Assembly (NCBI RefSeq): GCF_900117455.1
Contig: NZ_FPHO01000003.1
Coordinates: 2,074,501-2,138,500 of the forward strand
Reading direction: 5' to 3'
DNA from: Hyphomicrobium sp. CS1GBMeth3
GTDB lineage: Bacteria > Pseudomonadota > Alphaproteobacteria > Rhizobiales > Hyphomicrobiaceae
DNA: 64,000 nucleotides
In this document: piece by piece, positions 38,436 to 47,458 of the stretch
Layout of the letters: every line of letters begins with the position of its first letter
How positions within the stretch are numbered: position 1 is the first letter of the stretch
Made by a program: the position numbers and the translations under genes
The notes under the pieces: model-generated
Database searches by the model: none
The model's input: only the letters and a program-made list of their open reading frames with translations
What the model was told of the DNA's origin: nothing

Positions 38436-39719
38436 CTAAACCGGCCGCGTCTGGCCGTTGCCCCGCACGACGTACTTGAAGCTTGTCAGCTGCTCGACGC
38501 CGACCGGCCCGCGCGCGTGCAGCTTGCCCGTCGCGATGCCGATCTCGGCGCCGAAGCCGAACTCGCCGCCATCCGCGAACTGCGTCGAGGCGTTCCACAG
38601 CACGATGGCGCTATCGACCTCGCTGAGGAAGCGCTGCGCCACCGCCTCGTCTGCGGTGATGATGGCGTCCGTATGCTGCGATCCGTAGCGCGCGATGTGC
38701 GCGATGGCTTCGCCCACGCCGTCCACGGCTTTGACGGCGATGATCGCATCGAGGAACTCGTGCCCGTAGTCGTTGGCCGTCGCCGCCTTGACGCGCGCAT
38801 CGGCAGCTTGCGCCGCCGCATCGCCGCGCACTTCCGCGCCCGCGTCGAGCAGGGCTGCGACCAGCGTCGGCAGATAGGTCGCGGGTGCGCTCCGGTCGAC
38901 CAGCAGGCACTCGGTCGCACCGCACACGCCCGTGCGCCGCATCTTGGCGTTGACGACGATGCTCTGCGCCATGTCGAGATCGGCCGCGGCGTCGACGTAG
39001 GTGTGGCAGATGCCTTCGAGGTGCGCGAACACCGGCACGCGCGCTTCGTCCTGCACGCGCTGCACGAGGCCTTTGCCGCCGCGCGGCACGATCACGTCGA
39101 TGGCGCCATCCAGACCGGCCAGCATGTGGCCGACGGCGTCGCGGTCCGTCGTTTCGACGTACTGGATGGCCGTCGCGGGGAGCCCGGCCGCGCGCAAACC
39201 CTCGACGAGAGAGGCGTGAATGGCGAGGCTTGAATGATGGCTGTCGGACCCACCGCGCAGGATCGCCGCGTTGCCGGATTTGAGGCTCAGCGCGCCGGCG
39301 TCCGCCGTCACGTTGGGCCGGCTTTCGTAGATGATTCCGATCACGCCGATGGGTACGCGCACGCGCTGGATGTTGAGCCCGTTGGGCCGCATCCAGTCAG
39401 CGAGAACCGTGCCGACCGGGTCGGCGAGCGCTGCGACCTCCTCGAGCCCTTGTGCGATCGCCGCCACGCGCGTCTCGTTGAGCACGAGCCGGTCGATGTA
39501 GGAGGCGATACGGCCGGCGGCCTTTGCCGCCTCCACATCCTTGGCATTGGCCGCGAGAATGGCCGGCGTCTCGCGGCGGATGGCTTCGGCGGCGGCCATC
39601 AGCGCCTTGTCCTTAGCCTCGCGCGACGCAAGCGCCAGCACGTGCGACGCCTCACGCGCGGCAACGCCGGTTCCGCGCATCAGGGCAGCTGTTTGGGTCG
39701 CGTCGGTCGCTTTCTGCAT
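38436..39719 (-). CDS. proA: Gamma-glutamyl phosphate reductase ProA
   Basis: ProA reduces gamma-glutamyl phosphate to glutamate semialdehyde, step two of proline synthesis. The 427-residue aldehyde-dehydrogenase-fold protein has [48 protein letters not shown], and the catalytic cysteine in [16 protein letters not shown] 39719 gives the normal N-terminus; the frame extends well upstream into proB without support. It follows proB after 56 bases. Confidence 0.95.
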   Translation of the reverse strand: MQKATDATQTAALMRGTGVAAREASHVLALASREAKDKALMAAAEAIRRETPAILAANAKDVEAAKAAGRIASYIDRLVLNETRVAAIAQGLEEVAALADPVGTVLADWMRPNGLNIQRVRVPIGVIGIIYESRPNVTADAGALSLKSGNAAILRGGSDSHHSSLAIHASLVEGLRAAGLPATAIQYVETTDRDAVGHMLAGLDGAIDVIVPRGGKGLVQRVQDEARVPVFAHLEGICHTYVDAAADLDMAQSIVVNAKMRRTGVCGATECLLVDRSAPATYLPTLVAALLDAGAEVRGDAAAQAADARVKAATANDYGHEFLDAIIAVKAVDGVGEAIAHIARYGSQHTDAIITADEAVAQRFLSEVDSAIVLWNASTQFADGGEFGFGAEIGIATGKLHARGPVGVEQLTSFKYVVRGNGQTRPV

Positions 39720-39775
39720 CGCTCGCGCTCGGAGTGGTGGTTTCGCGCTTATACGGCGCACGCGCCGCCCTTGGA

Positions 39776-40939
39776 CTACATCGATTTCCGCGGCAGCGCC
39801 ATGTCGTTGCGGTGAATGAGCTCCGGCCCGCCCTCGAAGCCCAGGATTTCGGCGATCTCGGACGACTTGCGGCCGAGAATGTTGACCGCATCGCCCTTCG
39901 CGTACGCCGAAAGGCCTCGCCCCAGCTCGCGCCCATCGGCGGAGCGGATGATCACTGCGTCGCCGCGCTCGAAGGTGCCCTCGACGCGGGTCACGCCCGC
40001 AACGAGCAGGCTCTTGCCTTGCGCCAGCGCCTTTTCCGCGCCCGCGTCGACAAAAACGGTGCCGCGTGGCGTGAGCTGCCCGGAGATCCAACGCTTGCGC
40101 GCCGTGACCGGATCCTGCTTGGCGAGGAACCAGGTCACCCGCGAGCCTTCCGAGATGGCACGCAGCGGATGCATGACCTTGCCCGTCGTGATGACCATGT
40201 TGGTTCCGGCGCCGAGCGCGATACGCCCGGCTTCGATCTTGGTCTTCATACCGCCCTTCGACAGCTCGGTGCCGGCATCCCCCGCCATGGCCTCGATCTG
40301 GGACGTGATCTCAGTGACGAGCGGGATGTGCGTCACATTCGGATCCGTTCCCGGCGGCGCGGTGTAGAGCCCGTCGACGTCGGAAAGCAATACGAGGCAG
40401 TCGGCCGACACCATGCCAGCGACACGCGCCGAAAGCCGGTCGTTGTCGCCGTACTTGATCTCGGCCGTCGCCACGGTGTCGTTCTCGTTGACGACCGGAA
40501 TGGCCTTGAGCTCGAGCAGGGTCTCGATGGTATGGCGCGCATTGAGATAGCGGCGGCGCTGCTCGGTGTCGCCGAGCGTCAGCAGGATCTGCGCCACGGT
40601 AAGCCCGGACTGCGCCGCAAGCTCCTGGTAGGCGTGCGCCAGACTGATCTGCCCGACGGCGGCGGCCGCTTGCGACTGTTCGAGCTCGAGCGGACCCGTG
40701 GGCAGCCCGAGCGTGTGCCGCCCGAGCGCGATCGAGCCCGAGGAGACCAGCACCACCTCGCGGCCCTCGCGCACGAGTTCGGCCACGTCTGCGACGAGGG
40801 AGGCGAGCCAGTCCCGCTTCAGCGTGCCGGTCTCGCGGTCGGTCAGCAGCGCCGAGCCGATCTTGACCACGATGCGGCGGGCCTCGCCCCATTCGGGACG
40901 GACGCGGCTGGCTTCGGCGGCTGTGGCAGTCTGGGGCAT
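39776..40939 (-). CDS. proB: Glutamate 5-kinase ProB with PUA domain
   Basis: ProB phosphorylates glutamate and is feedback-inhibited by proline. The 387-residue protein has the amino acid kinase start [52 protein letters not shown], and a C-terminal PUA domain ([20 protein letters not shown]). ATG 40939 is chosen over a TTG at 40963; neither has a strong ribosome site. obgE usually precedes proB in alphaproteobacteria but is absent here; a secreted unknown gene lies upstream instead. Confidence 0.94.
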   Translation of the reverse strand: MPQTATAAEASRVRPEWGEARRIVVKIGSALLTDRETGTLKRDWLASLVADVAELVREGREVVLVSSGSIALGRHTLGLPTGPLELEQSQAAAAVGQISLAHAYQELAAQSGLTVAQILLTLGDTEQRRRYLNARHTIETLLELKAIPVVNENDTVATAEIKYGDNDRLSARVAGMVSADCLVLLSDVDGLYTAPPGTDPNVTHIPLVTEITSQIEAMAGDAGTELSKGGMKTKIEAGRIALGAGTNMVITTGKVMHPLRAISEGSRVTWFLAKQDPVTARKRWISGQLTPRGTVFVDAGAEKALAQGKSLLVAGVTRVEGTFERGDAVIIRSADGRELGRGLSAYAKGDAVNILGRKSSEIAEILGFEGGPELIHRNDMALPRKSM

Positions 40940-41099
40940 CGGAGCGCTTGTGGTCGGGGCCAAGGGAAAGTGAGGCGCTTCCTACCACAGGCGTACGCAG
41001 CGAGGCGAGATACCGATTGGCGCGGTTTACCAACCCCTCCCGCGCCGTTGGCGGCAAGGCAAGGGCCGTGAATAGAGCCGCGCCCCTCGGGACGGGTCG

Positions 41100-41603
41100 T
41101 CAGCCGCCGGTTTTGGCCAATTCCTCAGCCAGGATATCCGCCGCCGGTACGCCCATCACATTGCTCTTCAGCACACGCTCGGCTGCCGCCTTGAAGTGGC
41201 GCTTGGGGTCGGGATCGCCCTTTTCGGCGATCTTGGCCATGTAGAACCCGCTGCCGGTCCGAGCCGCGGCCCACAGCGAGCCGTCCCAGGCGACGAAGCG
41301 AACGGCGATGCTGCTCGCGGCCTGATCGCCCTGCTTGACCTGGAACTGCCCGGCCTTGTCGTCCCAGCCGAAGGCCGCGCAGGAGCCATCCCAGGTCTGG
41401 AACTCGACGGAGGGCCCCGGCTCGCCGGGTGATTTGCCGGCCTGGCTCAGCGTGATGCCGCCGCTCTTCCAGCGCGCGGTCACATCCTCTCCCTGGCAGT
41501 TCTTGAAGTTGATCTTGTTGTCCTCGTAGGCGAGCGACTTGGCCGCGAGCGGCGAGGCTCCAACGGCAAGGGCAGCGACGAGAACGAGAATCCGGCTGGT
41601 CAT
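41100..41603 (-). CDS. Small exported protein of unknown function
   Basis: No family is recognised. The 167-residue product has a clear signal peptide (MTSRILVLVAALAVGASPLAAKS) and a mature domain of about 145 residues containing NFKNCQGEDVTARWKSGG, FQTWDGSCAAFGWDDKAGQFQ and FVAWDGSLWAAARTGSGFYMAK. The two cysteines could form a disulfide, and the repeated WDGS segments suggest a beta-rich fold. ATG 41603 has GGAG nine bases upstream. It is probably monocistronic: proB begins 160 bases beyond its stop, and the upstream 460 bases are non-coding. Confidence 0.75.
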   Translation of the reverse strand: MTSRILVLVAALAVGASPLAAKSLAYEDNKINFKNCQGEDVTARWKSGGITLSQAGKSPGEPGPSVEFQTWDGSCAAFGWDDKAGQFQVKQGDQAASSIAVRFVAWDGSLWAAARTGSGFYMAKIAEKGDPDPKRHFKAAAERVLKSNVMGVPAADILAEELAKTGG

Positions 41604-42065
41604 GTCAGCATCTCCGGCAGAGCGTGGCATCGAACGAACGCCTCTTCTGCACGAGCGGATGGGTACGGAGAAGGCTGCAAAAGCTAGTCGCGTCTGACAC
41701 TTTTGTGAGCTGGCGTGAGATCCGGGAATAATTGGCAATGAGAACGGGAAAAGCTTGTCACGGCGGCCGCAAACAGCTGGCCATCCTGACGGGAAAAGGC
41801 GGCCGTTATGCTGCGTCGCGCCCCATGCCCGAAAGGCGGCGAAAAGGAGTCGGAAGTTCACATACGAGTTTATGCAAACCGCGTAACCTGTGCGCGTCGC
41901 GCCTGAAATGCGTGCTGCATTAAATCAATGATAATACTTGGAAATATTGGTGCTTTTCAGTCGTTCTCGGGTAGCCGCAAGATAAACGAAGCAGTATGAT
42001 GTGTGCGTTGTTTGCATCGCGCCAGCAACGCCACTGACATCCCAAACCCCGAAAATGGAGTTCTC
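41604..42065. other. Non-coding divergent intergenic region
   Basis: This 462-base gap lies between two divergent genes and is more AT-rich towards its right end. A GATAAT (41930-41935) is a candidate -10 for the rightward acidic-protein gene, without a convincing -35. A short frame at 41732-41923 has no ribosome site or family resemblance. No tRNA, terminator or riboswitch was recognised. Confidence 0.4.
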
Positions 42066-42869
42066 ATGAACCTCCAAGAGCAGAGATTTGCCTGCTTGCG
42101 GATGGCGATGGAGCTCGGCCCTAAAGCCGAGTCGGTCCTCGTCCTCGCAAGACAAATGAGTGAGTTCATAGAAGGACCGCCTTTCGCGCCGGCCGTTGCC
42201 GATGCGGAAGATCTCGATGCCGTCGCCGACACCGAAATTGCGCTTGCCGAAGCGTCACCAGCCGAAGCCGAGGAAGCGCCGGGCGAAGCCGCCGCCGAGC
42301 ATGTTGCGGAGGAGGCTGCTGCGGAACCAGAAGCGTCCGAAGCCGACGTAGTAGTAGACGTTGCGGCCGCTGAGCCGGAAGCTGCGGCGGAGGCAGACGT
42401 CGTCGAGGAAGCGACGCCAGTGGAGGTCGAAGCGGCAACCGAGGCAGAGGGTGAGACGGTAGCCGTTGCTGCTGCCGAGGAGGAAGCGGTCGCAGACGCT
42501 GCGGACGAAGCACCTGCAGCAGAAGCGTCAGCCGAGGCCGAACCGGAGGCTGAAGCGGCGGAAGCAGCGGCCGCCGAAGAGGCGGCAGAAGCGGTTGAGG
42601 TCGCCGAGGCACCTGCCGAGGCAGAGGCAGCTGTCGAGGAAGCCGTCGCCGAGGCAACCGAAGCGCCTGTCGAAGCCGAAGCGGCAGCGGAGCCTGAAGC
42701 GGCCGCGACCGAACCAGCAGCAGAAGTTGCCGCAGAAGCAGCGGACTCCCACGACGACGAGGTCGCGACAGAAACTGAAGAAGAAACGCCGGTCGAACTC
42801 GCCCCTGAGGCGATCGCGGCCGTGAACGGCGCCGCAGAGCCGGCACCGGCATCGACGGCCCAAGCCTAA
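42066..42869 (+). CDS. Acidic Ala/Glu-rich low-complexity protein
   Basis: The 267-residue product has an ordinary N-terminus of about 40 residues (MNLQEQRFACLRMAMELGPKAESVLVLARQMSEFIEG), then about 220 residues made almost wholly of Ala, Glu, Val, Pro, Asp and Thr in irregular runs such as EAEAAVEEAVAEATEAPVEAE. It has no signal peptide or membrane segment, and hardly any Lys, Arg or aromatic residues after residue 50, so it must be strongly acidic and probably disordered or partly helical. The ATG has GGAG five bases upstream. The N-terminal helix may be the functional or docking part. No function is assigned; the low-complexity part would match many unrelated proteins. Confidence 0.7.
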   Translation: MNLQEQRFACLRMAMELGPKAESVLVLARQMSEFIEGPPFAPAVADAEDLDAVADTEIALAEASPAEAEEAPGEAAAEHVAEEAAAEPEASEADVVVDVAAAEPEAAAEADVVEEATPVEVEAATEAEGETVAVAAAEEEAVADAADEAPAAEASAEAEPEAEAAEAAAAEEAAEAVEVAEAPAEAEAAVEEAVAEATEAPVEAEAAAEPEAAATEPAAEVAAEAADSHDDEVATETEEETPVELAPEAIAAVNGAAEPAPASTAQA

Positions 42870-43011
42870 AGAGGAAACGCGTTGCCTCGCGCCGCCCCCG
42901 CGCACGGACGGTGAGAGGAAGGTAGAGAGGAGGGCGGGCTGGCTGTGAGGCCATCAGCCAGTTCGCTCAAAGACCGAAAGCCACGAGCCCGCGCCCGTCC
43001 GTGCTCCGAAA

Positions 43012-43887
43012 TCAGATGATGCTTTTCGCGTAGAGGTCCGTGCGACGGTCGCGGAAGAAGCCCCAATCCGCCCGATAGCTCTCGATCAGCGACAGGTCGA
43101 ACGTGTGCACGAGCACGCCCTCGTCGTCGCGCCCGAAGCTCTCGACCAGCTCACCGCGATGGTCGGCGATGAACGAGTGTCCATAGAACTGCTGCTGGAC
43201 GCCGTCGTTGTCCTCGAGACCGATGCGGTTCGCCGCGACGATCGGCACAGCGTTCGACACCGCATGCCCCTGCATCGCGCGCTGCCACTGCAGGTGCGTG
43301 TCGAGGCTCGCGTCGTAAGGCTCTGAGCCGATGGCCGTCGGATAGAACAGCACCTCCGCGCCCGCGACTGCCATGGCCCGCGCCGTCTCCGGATACCACT
43401 GGTCCCAGCAGATGCCGACGCCGATGTGCCCGCGCTTCGTCTTCCAGGTCTTGAAGCCAGTGTCGCCCGGGCGGAAGTAGTACTTCTCCTGATAGCCGGG
43501 GCCGTCGGGAATGTGGCTCTTGCGATAGACGCCGAGGATGTCGCCGTCCGTATCCGCGATCGCGACGCTGTTGTAATAGCGCGGCCCGTCCTTCTCGAAG
43601 AACGAGATCGGGATCACGACCTCGAGCTTCTTGGCGAGTTTCGCAAGCTTGCGCACGCACGGGTGCTCGTCGACGGAGAATGCCGTCTCGAACCACTTCG
43701 GATCCTGCCGCGAGCAGAAGTAAAGTCCCTGGAACAGCTCGGACGGCAGCGCGACATCGGCGCCGCGCTCGGCGGCTTCGCGCACGAACGCTTCGGTCTT
43801 CTCGATGTTGGCATCCATGTCCGGCCCATACGCCGTCTGGATGGCGGCGACGGTGATGCTGCGATGCTTCACTCCACGCTCCTTCAT
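43012..43887 (-). CDS. aguB: N-carbamoylputrescine amidase AguB
   Basis: AguB hydrolyses N-carbamoylputrescine to putrescine, CO2 and ammonia, the last step of the agmatine route. The 291-residue nitrilase-superfamily protein shows the Glu-Lys-Cys triad: E50 (ALPSELFQG), K123 (GVYRKSHIPDGPGYQEKYYF) and C160 (VGICWDQWYPE). The DGPGYQEKYYF and WYPE segments are typical of carbamoylputrescine amidases. The ATG at 43887 shares ATGA with the aguA stop, so the two are translationally coupled. The functional assignment rests on the pairing with aguA as well as motifs. Confidence 0.93.
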   Translation of the reverse strand: MKERGVKHRSITVAAIQTAYGPDMDANIEKTEAFVREAAERGADVALPSELFQGLYFCSRQDPKWFETAFSVDEHPCVRKLAKLAKKLEVVIPISFFEKDGPRYYNSVAIADTDGDILGVYRKSHIPDGPGYQEKYYFRPGDTGFKTWKTKRGHIGVGICWDQWYPETARAMAVAGAEVLFYPTAIGSEPYDASLDTHLQWQRAMQGHAVSNAVPIVAANRIGLEDNDGVQQQFYGHSFIADHRGELVESFGRDDEGVLVHTFDLSLIESYRADWGFFRDRRTDLYAKSII

Positions 43888-44915
43888 GTCCCGCTTCCCT
43901 GTGCGACCGGCTCTTGCTGCGTGATACAATGAAACGAGCCGCCGCCCGCTTCGCCGCAACCGAGCAGACCGCGCGACGGCACGCCGACTACCTTGCGCCC
44001 CGGAAACACCTCGCCGAGAGCCGCCAGCGCCGCCGCCTCGCCCGGTGTTCCGTACACCGGCACCACCACCACGCCATTCGCGATGATGAAGTTCATGTGC
44101 GAGGCCGGCGAGATCTCGCCGAGCGCGTTGCGGTAGAGCCCGACGCCGGGGATGCACACCACGTCCAGCTTGCGCCCTTCCGCATCCGTTGCCTCGGCAA
44201 GCCGCGCCGCGATGGCATCGAGAATAGCGGCATTCGGATCGTCGTCGCCGCCCGCCGCTTGGCACACGACGCGACCCGGCGCCACGAAGCGGGCGATGTT
44301 GTCGATATGGCCATCCGTGTGGTCGGCGAGAAGGCCTTCGTCCACCCAGATCACCTTTTTGGTGCCGAACGCGCGCCGAAGCTCCGCCTCCGCCTGCGCC
44401 TGCGTCCAGCCGTTTCGGTTCGGGTTGAGCAGGGTCTGCTTGGTGGCGAGCACGGTGCCCTCGCCGTCATGGTCCACGGCGCCGCCCTCGAGCACGAAGT
44501 CGAAGCGCTCGATCTCCGTTCCGGAAAGCTCCGCCACCCGGTCGCCGACGGTTGCGTCGTCCGGAAGGTCGTACTTGCCGCCCCAGCTGTTGGTGCGGAA
44601 CCGAAGCGCCACGCGCTGGCCGTCGCGGAAGGCGAAAATCGGACCGGTGTCGCGCAGCCAGATGTCGCCGTACTTTGCCGGAACGATCTCGGCGGCCCGG
44701 TCGAGCGCTGCCCGCGCCGTCTCCTCGGCTTCACGTCCATTGGCAAGCACGCGCACGCGATTGCCCTCGTCAGCGAGCGCTTTGACGAGCGCCACCACGT
44801 CTTGGCGCGGCGTCGCGAGGTCGCCGTTCCATTCGCTGGCATCGGCTGGCCAGGCGGTCCAGATCGCGGTCTGCGGCGCCCATTCCGCGGGCACCACTGT
44901 GGCCGTGCTGATCAT
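43884..44915 (-). CDS. aguA: Agmatine deiminase AguA
   Basis: AguA converts agmatine to N-carbamoylputrescine and ammonia. The 343-residue peptidyl-arginine-deiminase-family protein has EWAPQTAIWTAWP at the N-terminus, YGDIWLRDTGPIF, VLEGGAVDHDGEGT, DGHIDNIARF and the catalytic cysteine near the end (GGGSFHCITQQ, about C330). ATG 44915 is chosen; a longer frame to 44996 is not supported. With aguB it forms a complete agmatine-to-putrescine pathway. No arginine decarboxylase gene is in the window, so agmatine must come from elsewhere. Confidence 0.94.
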   Translation of the reverse strand: MISTATVVPAEWAPQTAIWTAWPADASEWNGDLATPRQDVVALVKALADEGNRVRVLANGREAEETARAALDRAAEIVPAKYGDIWLRDTGPIFAFRDGQRVALRFRTNSWGGKYDLPDDATVGDRVAELSGTEIERFDFVLEGGAVDHDGEGTVLATKQTLLNPNRNGWTQAQAEAELRRAFGTKKVIWVDEGLLADHTDGHIDNIARFVAPGRVVCQAAGGDDDPNAAILDAIAARLAEATDAEGRKLDVVCIPGVGLYRNALGEISPASHMNFIIANGVVVVPVYGTPGEAAALAALGEVFPGRKVVGVPSRGLLGCGEAGGGSFHCITQQEPVAQGSGT

Positions 44916-45039
44916 GAGGCGGAGTGTCCTTTCCCTGTCTCGCGGCGGAAGCGCCGATAAGCCCGCTGGGCAACGGGGTGATGCCCTTTGGAGCAAGGGA
45001 ATGCAATACGCCGATGAACGGCGGGCGGATCAGGCACAT

Positions 45040-45070
45040 AAAAAAGGGCACCGGCAGCGTGCCGGCGCCC
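45040..45070 (-). terminator. Intrinsic terminator for the small exported repeat protein
   Basis: On the minus strand an 11-base stem (arms 45070-45060 and 45056-45046, one mismatch) with a three-base loop is followed by six T residues (45045-45040). It lies 52 bases after the stop of the gene at 45122-45532 and is the clearest intrinsic terminator in the window. Confidence 0.8.
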
Positions 45071-45121
45071 AGGTGGCGTGCTGTCTCGGCTTGTCTGCTG
45101 CCGAGTTGGGTCGGAGCTCGG

Positions 45122-45532
45122 TTACTGAGCCGAGTCCTTCGGCTCCTGGGTTGACGGACCGGTACGGGTGTCGGGGTAACCCTGAACGCCGGTCGAGTCC
45201 TGGCTCGGCTGCGTGCCGTCGTCCATGCCGGATTCGCCAGGCGAAGCGCCCGTCGTAGCGCCGGCATCGGAGCCGGTTTCGGCAGCGTCGCCGGGGGCGC
45301 GCGTCGCAGGACCGGTGCGCGTGTCAGGCGCGCCCTGGACACCCGGGCCCGAGCTTGGCTTTGTGGCACCGATGGCGCCCTCACCTGCCGGCTTGCCGAG
45401 ACCCTGCTCCTGGCCCTGCTGATAGAGGTACTGTTCTTTCTGCTTCTCGGTTGAGCGGTCTTCCGCGAACGCGGGCGCCGCCAGCACGGCAGCTGCGAGG
45501 CCGCTCAAAAGAACCTTTTTGGAGAGTAACAT
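45122..45532 (-). CDS. Small exported protein with GVQGxPDTRTGP repeats
   Basis: No family is recognised. The 136-residue product has a signal peptide (KVLLSGLAAAVLAAPAFA) and a Gly/Pro/Ser/Thr/Asp-rich mature part. It contains two copies of a motif, GVQGAPDTRTGPATRAPGD and GVQGYPDTRTGPSTQEPKD, about 50 residues apart, the second at the C-terminus. It is likely extended or disordered in the periplasm. AAGGAGG lies seven bases before the ATG, a near-perfect ribosome site, and a strong intrinsic terminator follows, so it is probably a well-expressed single gene. Confidence 0.75.
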   Translation of the reverse strand: MLLSKKVLLSGLAAAVLAAPAFAEDRSTEKQKEQYLYQQGQEQGLGKPAGEGAIGATKPSSGPGVQGAPDTRTGPATRAPGDAAETGSDAGATTGASPGESGMDDGTQPSQDSTGVQGYPDTRTGPSTQEPKDSAQ

Positions 45533-45658
45533 AAGCTTTCCTCCTTATCTTTCTTGCCGCCATTTTTCTTGGCGGGTCGCAGGAACAATTCCCAAGTAAG
45601 GACCGAGGTTCCCGTCGCGCGATGTCGCGGCGGGTCGTTTCTGCCCGCAATCATGGGC

Positions 45659-45685
45659 CTCACGGCCCCGCACAATGCCGTGAGG
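45659..45685. terminator. Hairpin after the siderophore ABC operon
   Basis: CCTCACGGC (45659-45667) and GCCGTGAGG (45677-45685) make a perfect nine-base stem with a nine-base loop, about 44 bases past the end of the ABC ATPase gene on the minus strand. No T-run follows on either strand, so its role as a terminator is uncertain. Confidence 0.35.
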
Positions 45686-45728
45686 AGGCCGTTGGGACAT
45701 CGCTCAGCGCCGACGCTCGTGGGCGCGC

Positions 45729-46487
45729 CTAGGCGTAGAACAAGCCGATGCGCTGTCCGTCGATCTCGTGAACGGGAATGTCGATGTCGAAGATCTCGTG
45801 TAGCACGTGGCTCTGCAGAATCTCGGACGGCGAACCCTGCTTGATCACAGCGCCGTCACGCATGGCTACGATGTGATCGGAATAGATCGAGGCGAAGTTG
45901 ATGTCGTGGAGCACGAGCACGAACGTCTTGCCCAGGTCATCGCTGATCCTGCGAATGAGTTTCATCATGCCCGCGGCATGGCGCATGTCGAGGTTGTTCA
46001 GCGGCTCGTCCATCAGCACGTAGTCGGTATCCTGGCAGAGCACCATGGCGACGAACGCGCGTTGCCGTTGCCCGCCGGACATCTCGTCGAGAAACCGGTC
46101 GGCCAGATCATCAAGGCCAAGGTACGAGATCGCGTCACCGATCCGTCGCCAGTCATTGTCCGTGAGGCGCCCCTTCGAATGTGGGAAGCGGCCGAAGGTC
46201 ACGAGGTCGCGGACGGTCAGCCGTGCGGTGATGTGGTTGTCCTGACGCAGGATCGAGAGGCGCTGGGCCAGGAGGTCGCTCGGCGCGTTCGCCACATCGA
46301 GCTCGTCGACGAAGACCGAGCCCGCGGTTGCGGGAAGCAGGCGGCTCAAGAGACCCAGCAGCGTCGATTTTCCGGCTCCGTTCGGGCCGATGATGGATGT
46401 GACGCCACCGCGCGGAATCCTGAGCGACACGTCGCGAACGACGAGCGCATCCGCATAGGCTTTTGTGAGGTTGTGCGCGACGATCAT
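45729..46487 (-). CDS. Iron-siderophore ABC transporter ATPase
   Basis: The 252-residue protein is a nucleotide-binding subunit of a FeCT-type ABC importer. Walker A is GPNGAGKST (residues 34-42), the signature MSGGQRQRAF lies near residue 135, and Walker B is VLMDEPLNNLD. It resembles ATPases of the VctC/YclP/FatE type. The start ATG shares ATGA with the stop of the upstream permease gene (46484-46487), so translation is coupled. It is the last gene of the minus-strand operon: binding protein, permease, permease, ATPase. Confidence 0.92.
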   Translation of the reverse strand: MIVAHNLTKAYADALVVRDVSLRIPRGGVTSIIGPNGAGKSTLLGLLSRLLPATAGSVFVDELDVANAPSDLLAQRLSILRQDNHITARLTVRDLVTFGRFPHSKGRLTDNDWRRIGDAISYLGLDDLADRFLDEMSGGQRQRAFVAMVLCQDTDYVLMDEPLNNLDMRHAAGMMKLIRRISDDLGKTFVLVLHDINFASIYSDHIVAMRDGAVIKQGSPSEILQSHVLHEIFDIDIPVHEIDGQRIGLFYA

Positions 46488-47458
46488 CGCGATGCACTCC
46501 GCAGGATCAGAAGAATGAAGGCAATGCCGCCGGCGAACTCGATGATGATGCTGAGGGCGCTATCGAAAGCGAAAACCCGCTCGAGAATGAGCTGTCCGCC
46601 GACAAGCAGAAGGATCGCGATCAGCACGGCCATGGGAAGCAGTAGCGCATGCCTCTCGGAGCCGCTGAGGCGATAGGCGAGGCTTGCGACGAGCAGACCG
46701 AAGAAGGTGGTTGGACCGACGAGCGCCGTGGACACCGAAACGAGAACCGCGACGATGATCAGGATTTGCGAGACGACGGCCTTGTAGTCGACGCCGAGCG
46801 CGATTGCCGTATCGCGTCCCAAGAGCAGCACATCGAAGGCTCGGATCTTGCGCCAGCCGTAGAGTGAGACGGCCAGAACCGCAAGCGCGGCGACGGCAAG
46901 GACATCGGTGTCGACGGTATTGAAATTCGCGAACAGGCGATCCTGCAGGATGACGAACTCGTTCGGCGCCATGATCCGCTGCATGAGGATCGAAAGGCTG
47001 CGAAACAGAACGCCAAGCACGAGACCGACGAGCACGACGAGGTGCAGGCTTTGCGCTCGACCCGAGAACAGCCAGACGTAAATTATCCCGGAAAAACCGA
47101 TCATGACCGCGACCTGAGCCAGAAACAGCGCCGAGGAAGAAAGCGCGACGGTGCCACCGCTGCCGATCAGGAACACCAAGCTCGTCTGGATCAAAACATA
47201 GAGTGTATCGAGACCCATGATGGCCGGCGTCAGGATGCGGTTCGCCGTCACGGTCTGGAATAGGATGGTCGAAACGGCGATCGCATAGGCCACGAGAACC
47301 ATGGTGGCGAGCTTCATCCCGCGAAACGGCAGCACGAAGCTCCAAGAACCCTTGGCGCCAACGGTCATGAAGGCAAGACATGCGAGCAGACCCAGCACGA
47401 ACAGCGCAAGGAGAAGGGCGACCGGACGCTGTCGGATTGTGTCAGGCAAGGCGAGCAT
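46484..47458 (-). CDS. Iron-siderophore ABC transporter permease (second)
   Basis: A 324-residue FecCD-family permease with about nine membrane segments. Family features include TANRILTPAIMGLDTLYVLIQT, ALGVDYKAVVSQ and VGPTTFFGLLVASLAYRLSG, the last matching the cytoplasmic loop that contacts the ATPase. It resembles the FatC/VctG/YclO permeases. Chosen start ATG 47458 lies inside the previous gene by 17 bases; the frame is open for 72 more bases. It would form a heterodimeric channel with the upstream permease. Confidence 0.9.
   Translation of the reverse strand: MLALPDTIRQRPVALLLALFVLGLLACLAFMTVGAKGSWSFVLPFRGMKLATMVLVAYAIAVSTILFQTVTANRILTPAIMGLDTLYVLIQTSLVFLIGSGGTVALSSSALFLAQVAVMIGFSGIIYVWLFSGRAQSLHLVVLVGLVLGVLFRSLSILMQRIMAPNEFVILQDRLFANFNTVDTDVLAVAALAVLAVSLYGWRKIRAFDVLLLGRDTAIALGVDYKAVVSQILIIVAVLVSVSTALVGPTTFFGLLVASLAYRLSGSERHALLLPMAVLIAILLLVGGQLILERVFAFDSALSIIIEFAGGIAFILLILRSASR

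Noticed and set aside
41732..41923. 63-codon frame in the divergent gap
   Set aside because: No ribosome site, no similarity and Arg/Lys/Cys-rich composition; likely chance.
42166..42954. 262-codon minus-strand Pro/Arg/Leu-rich frame opposite the acidic gene
   Set aside because: It is the mirror of the repetitive GAG/GCG codon pattern on the other strand. The plus-strand frame has the ribosome site and a normal N-terminus.
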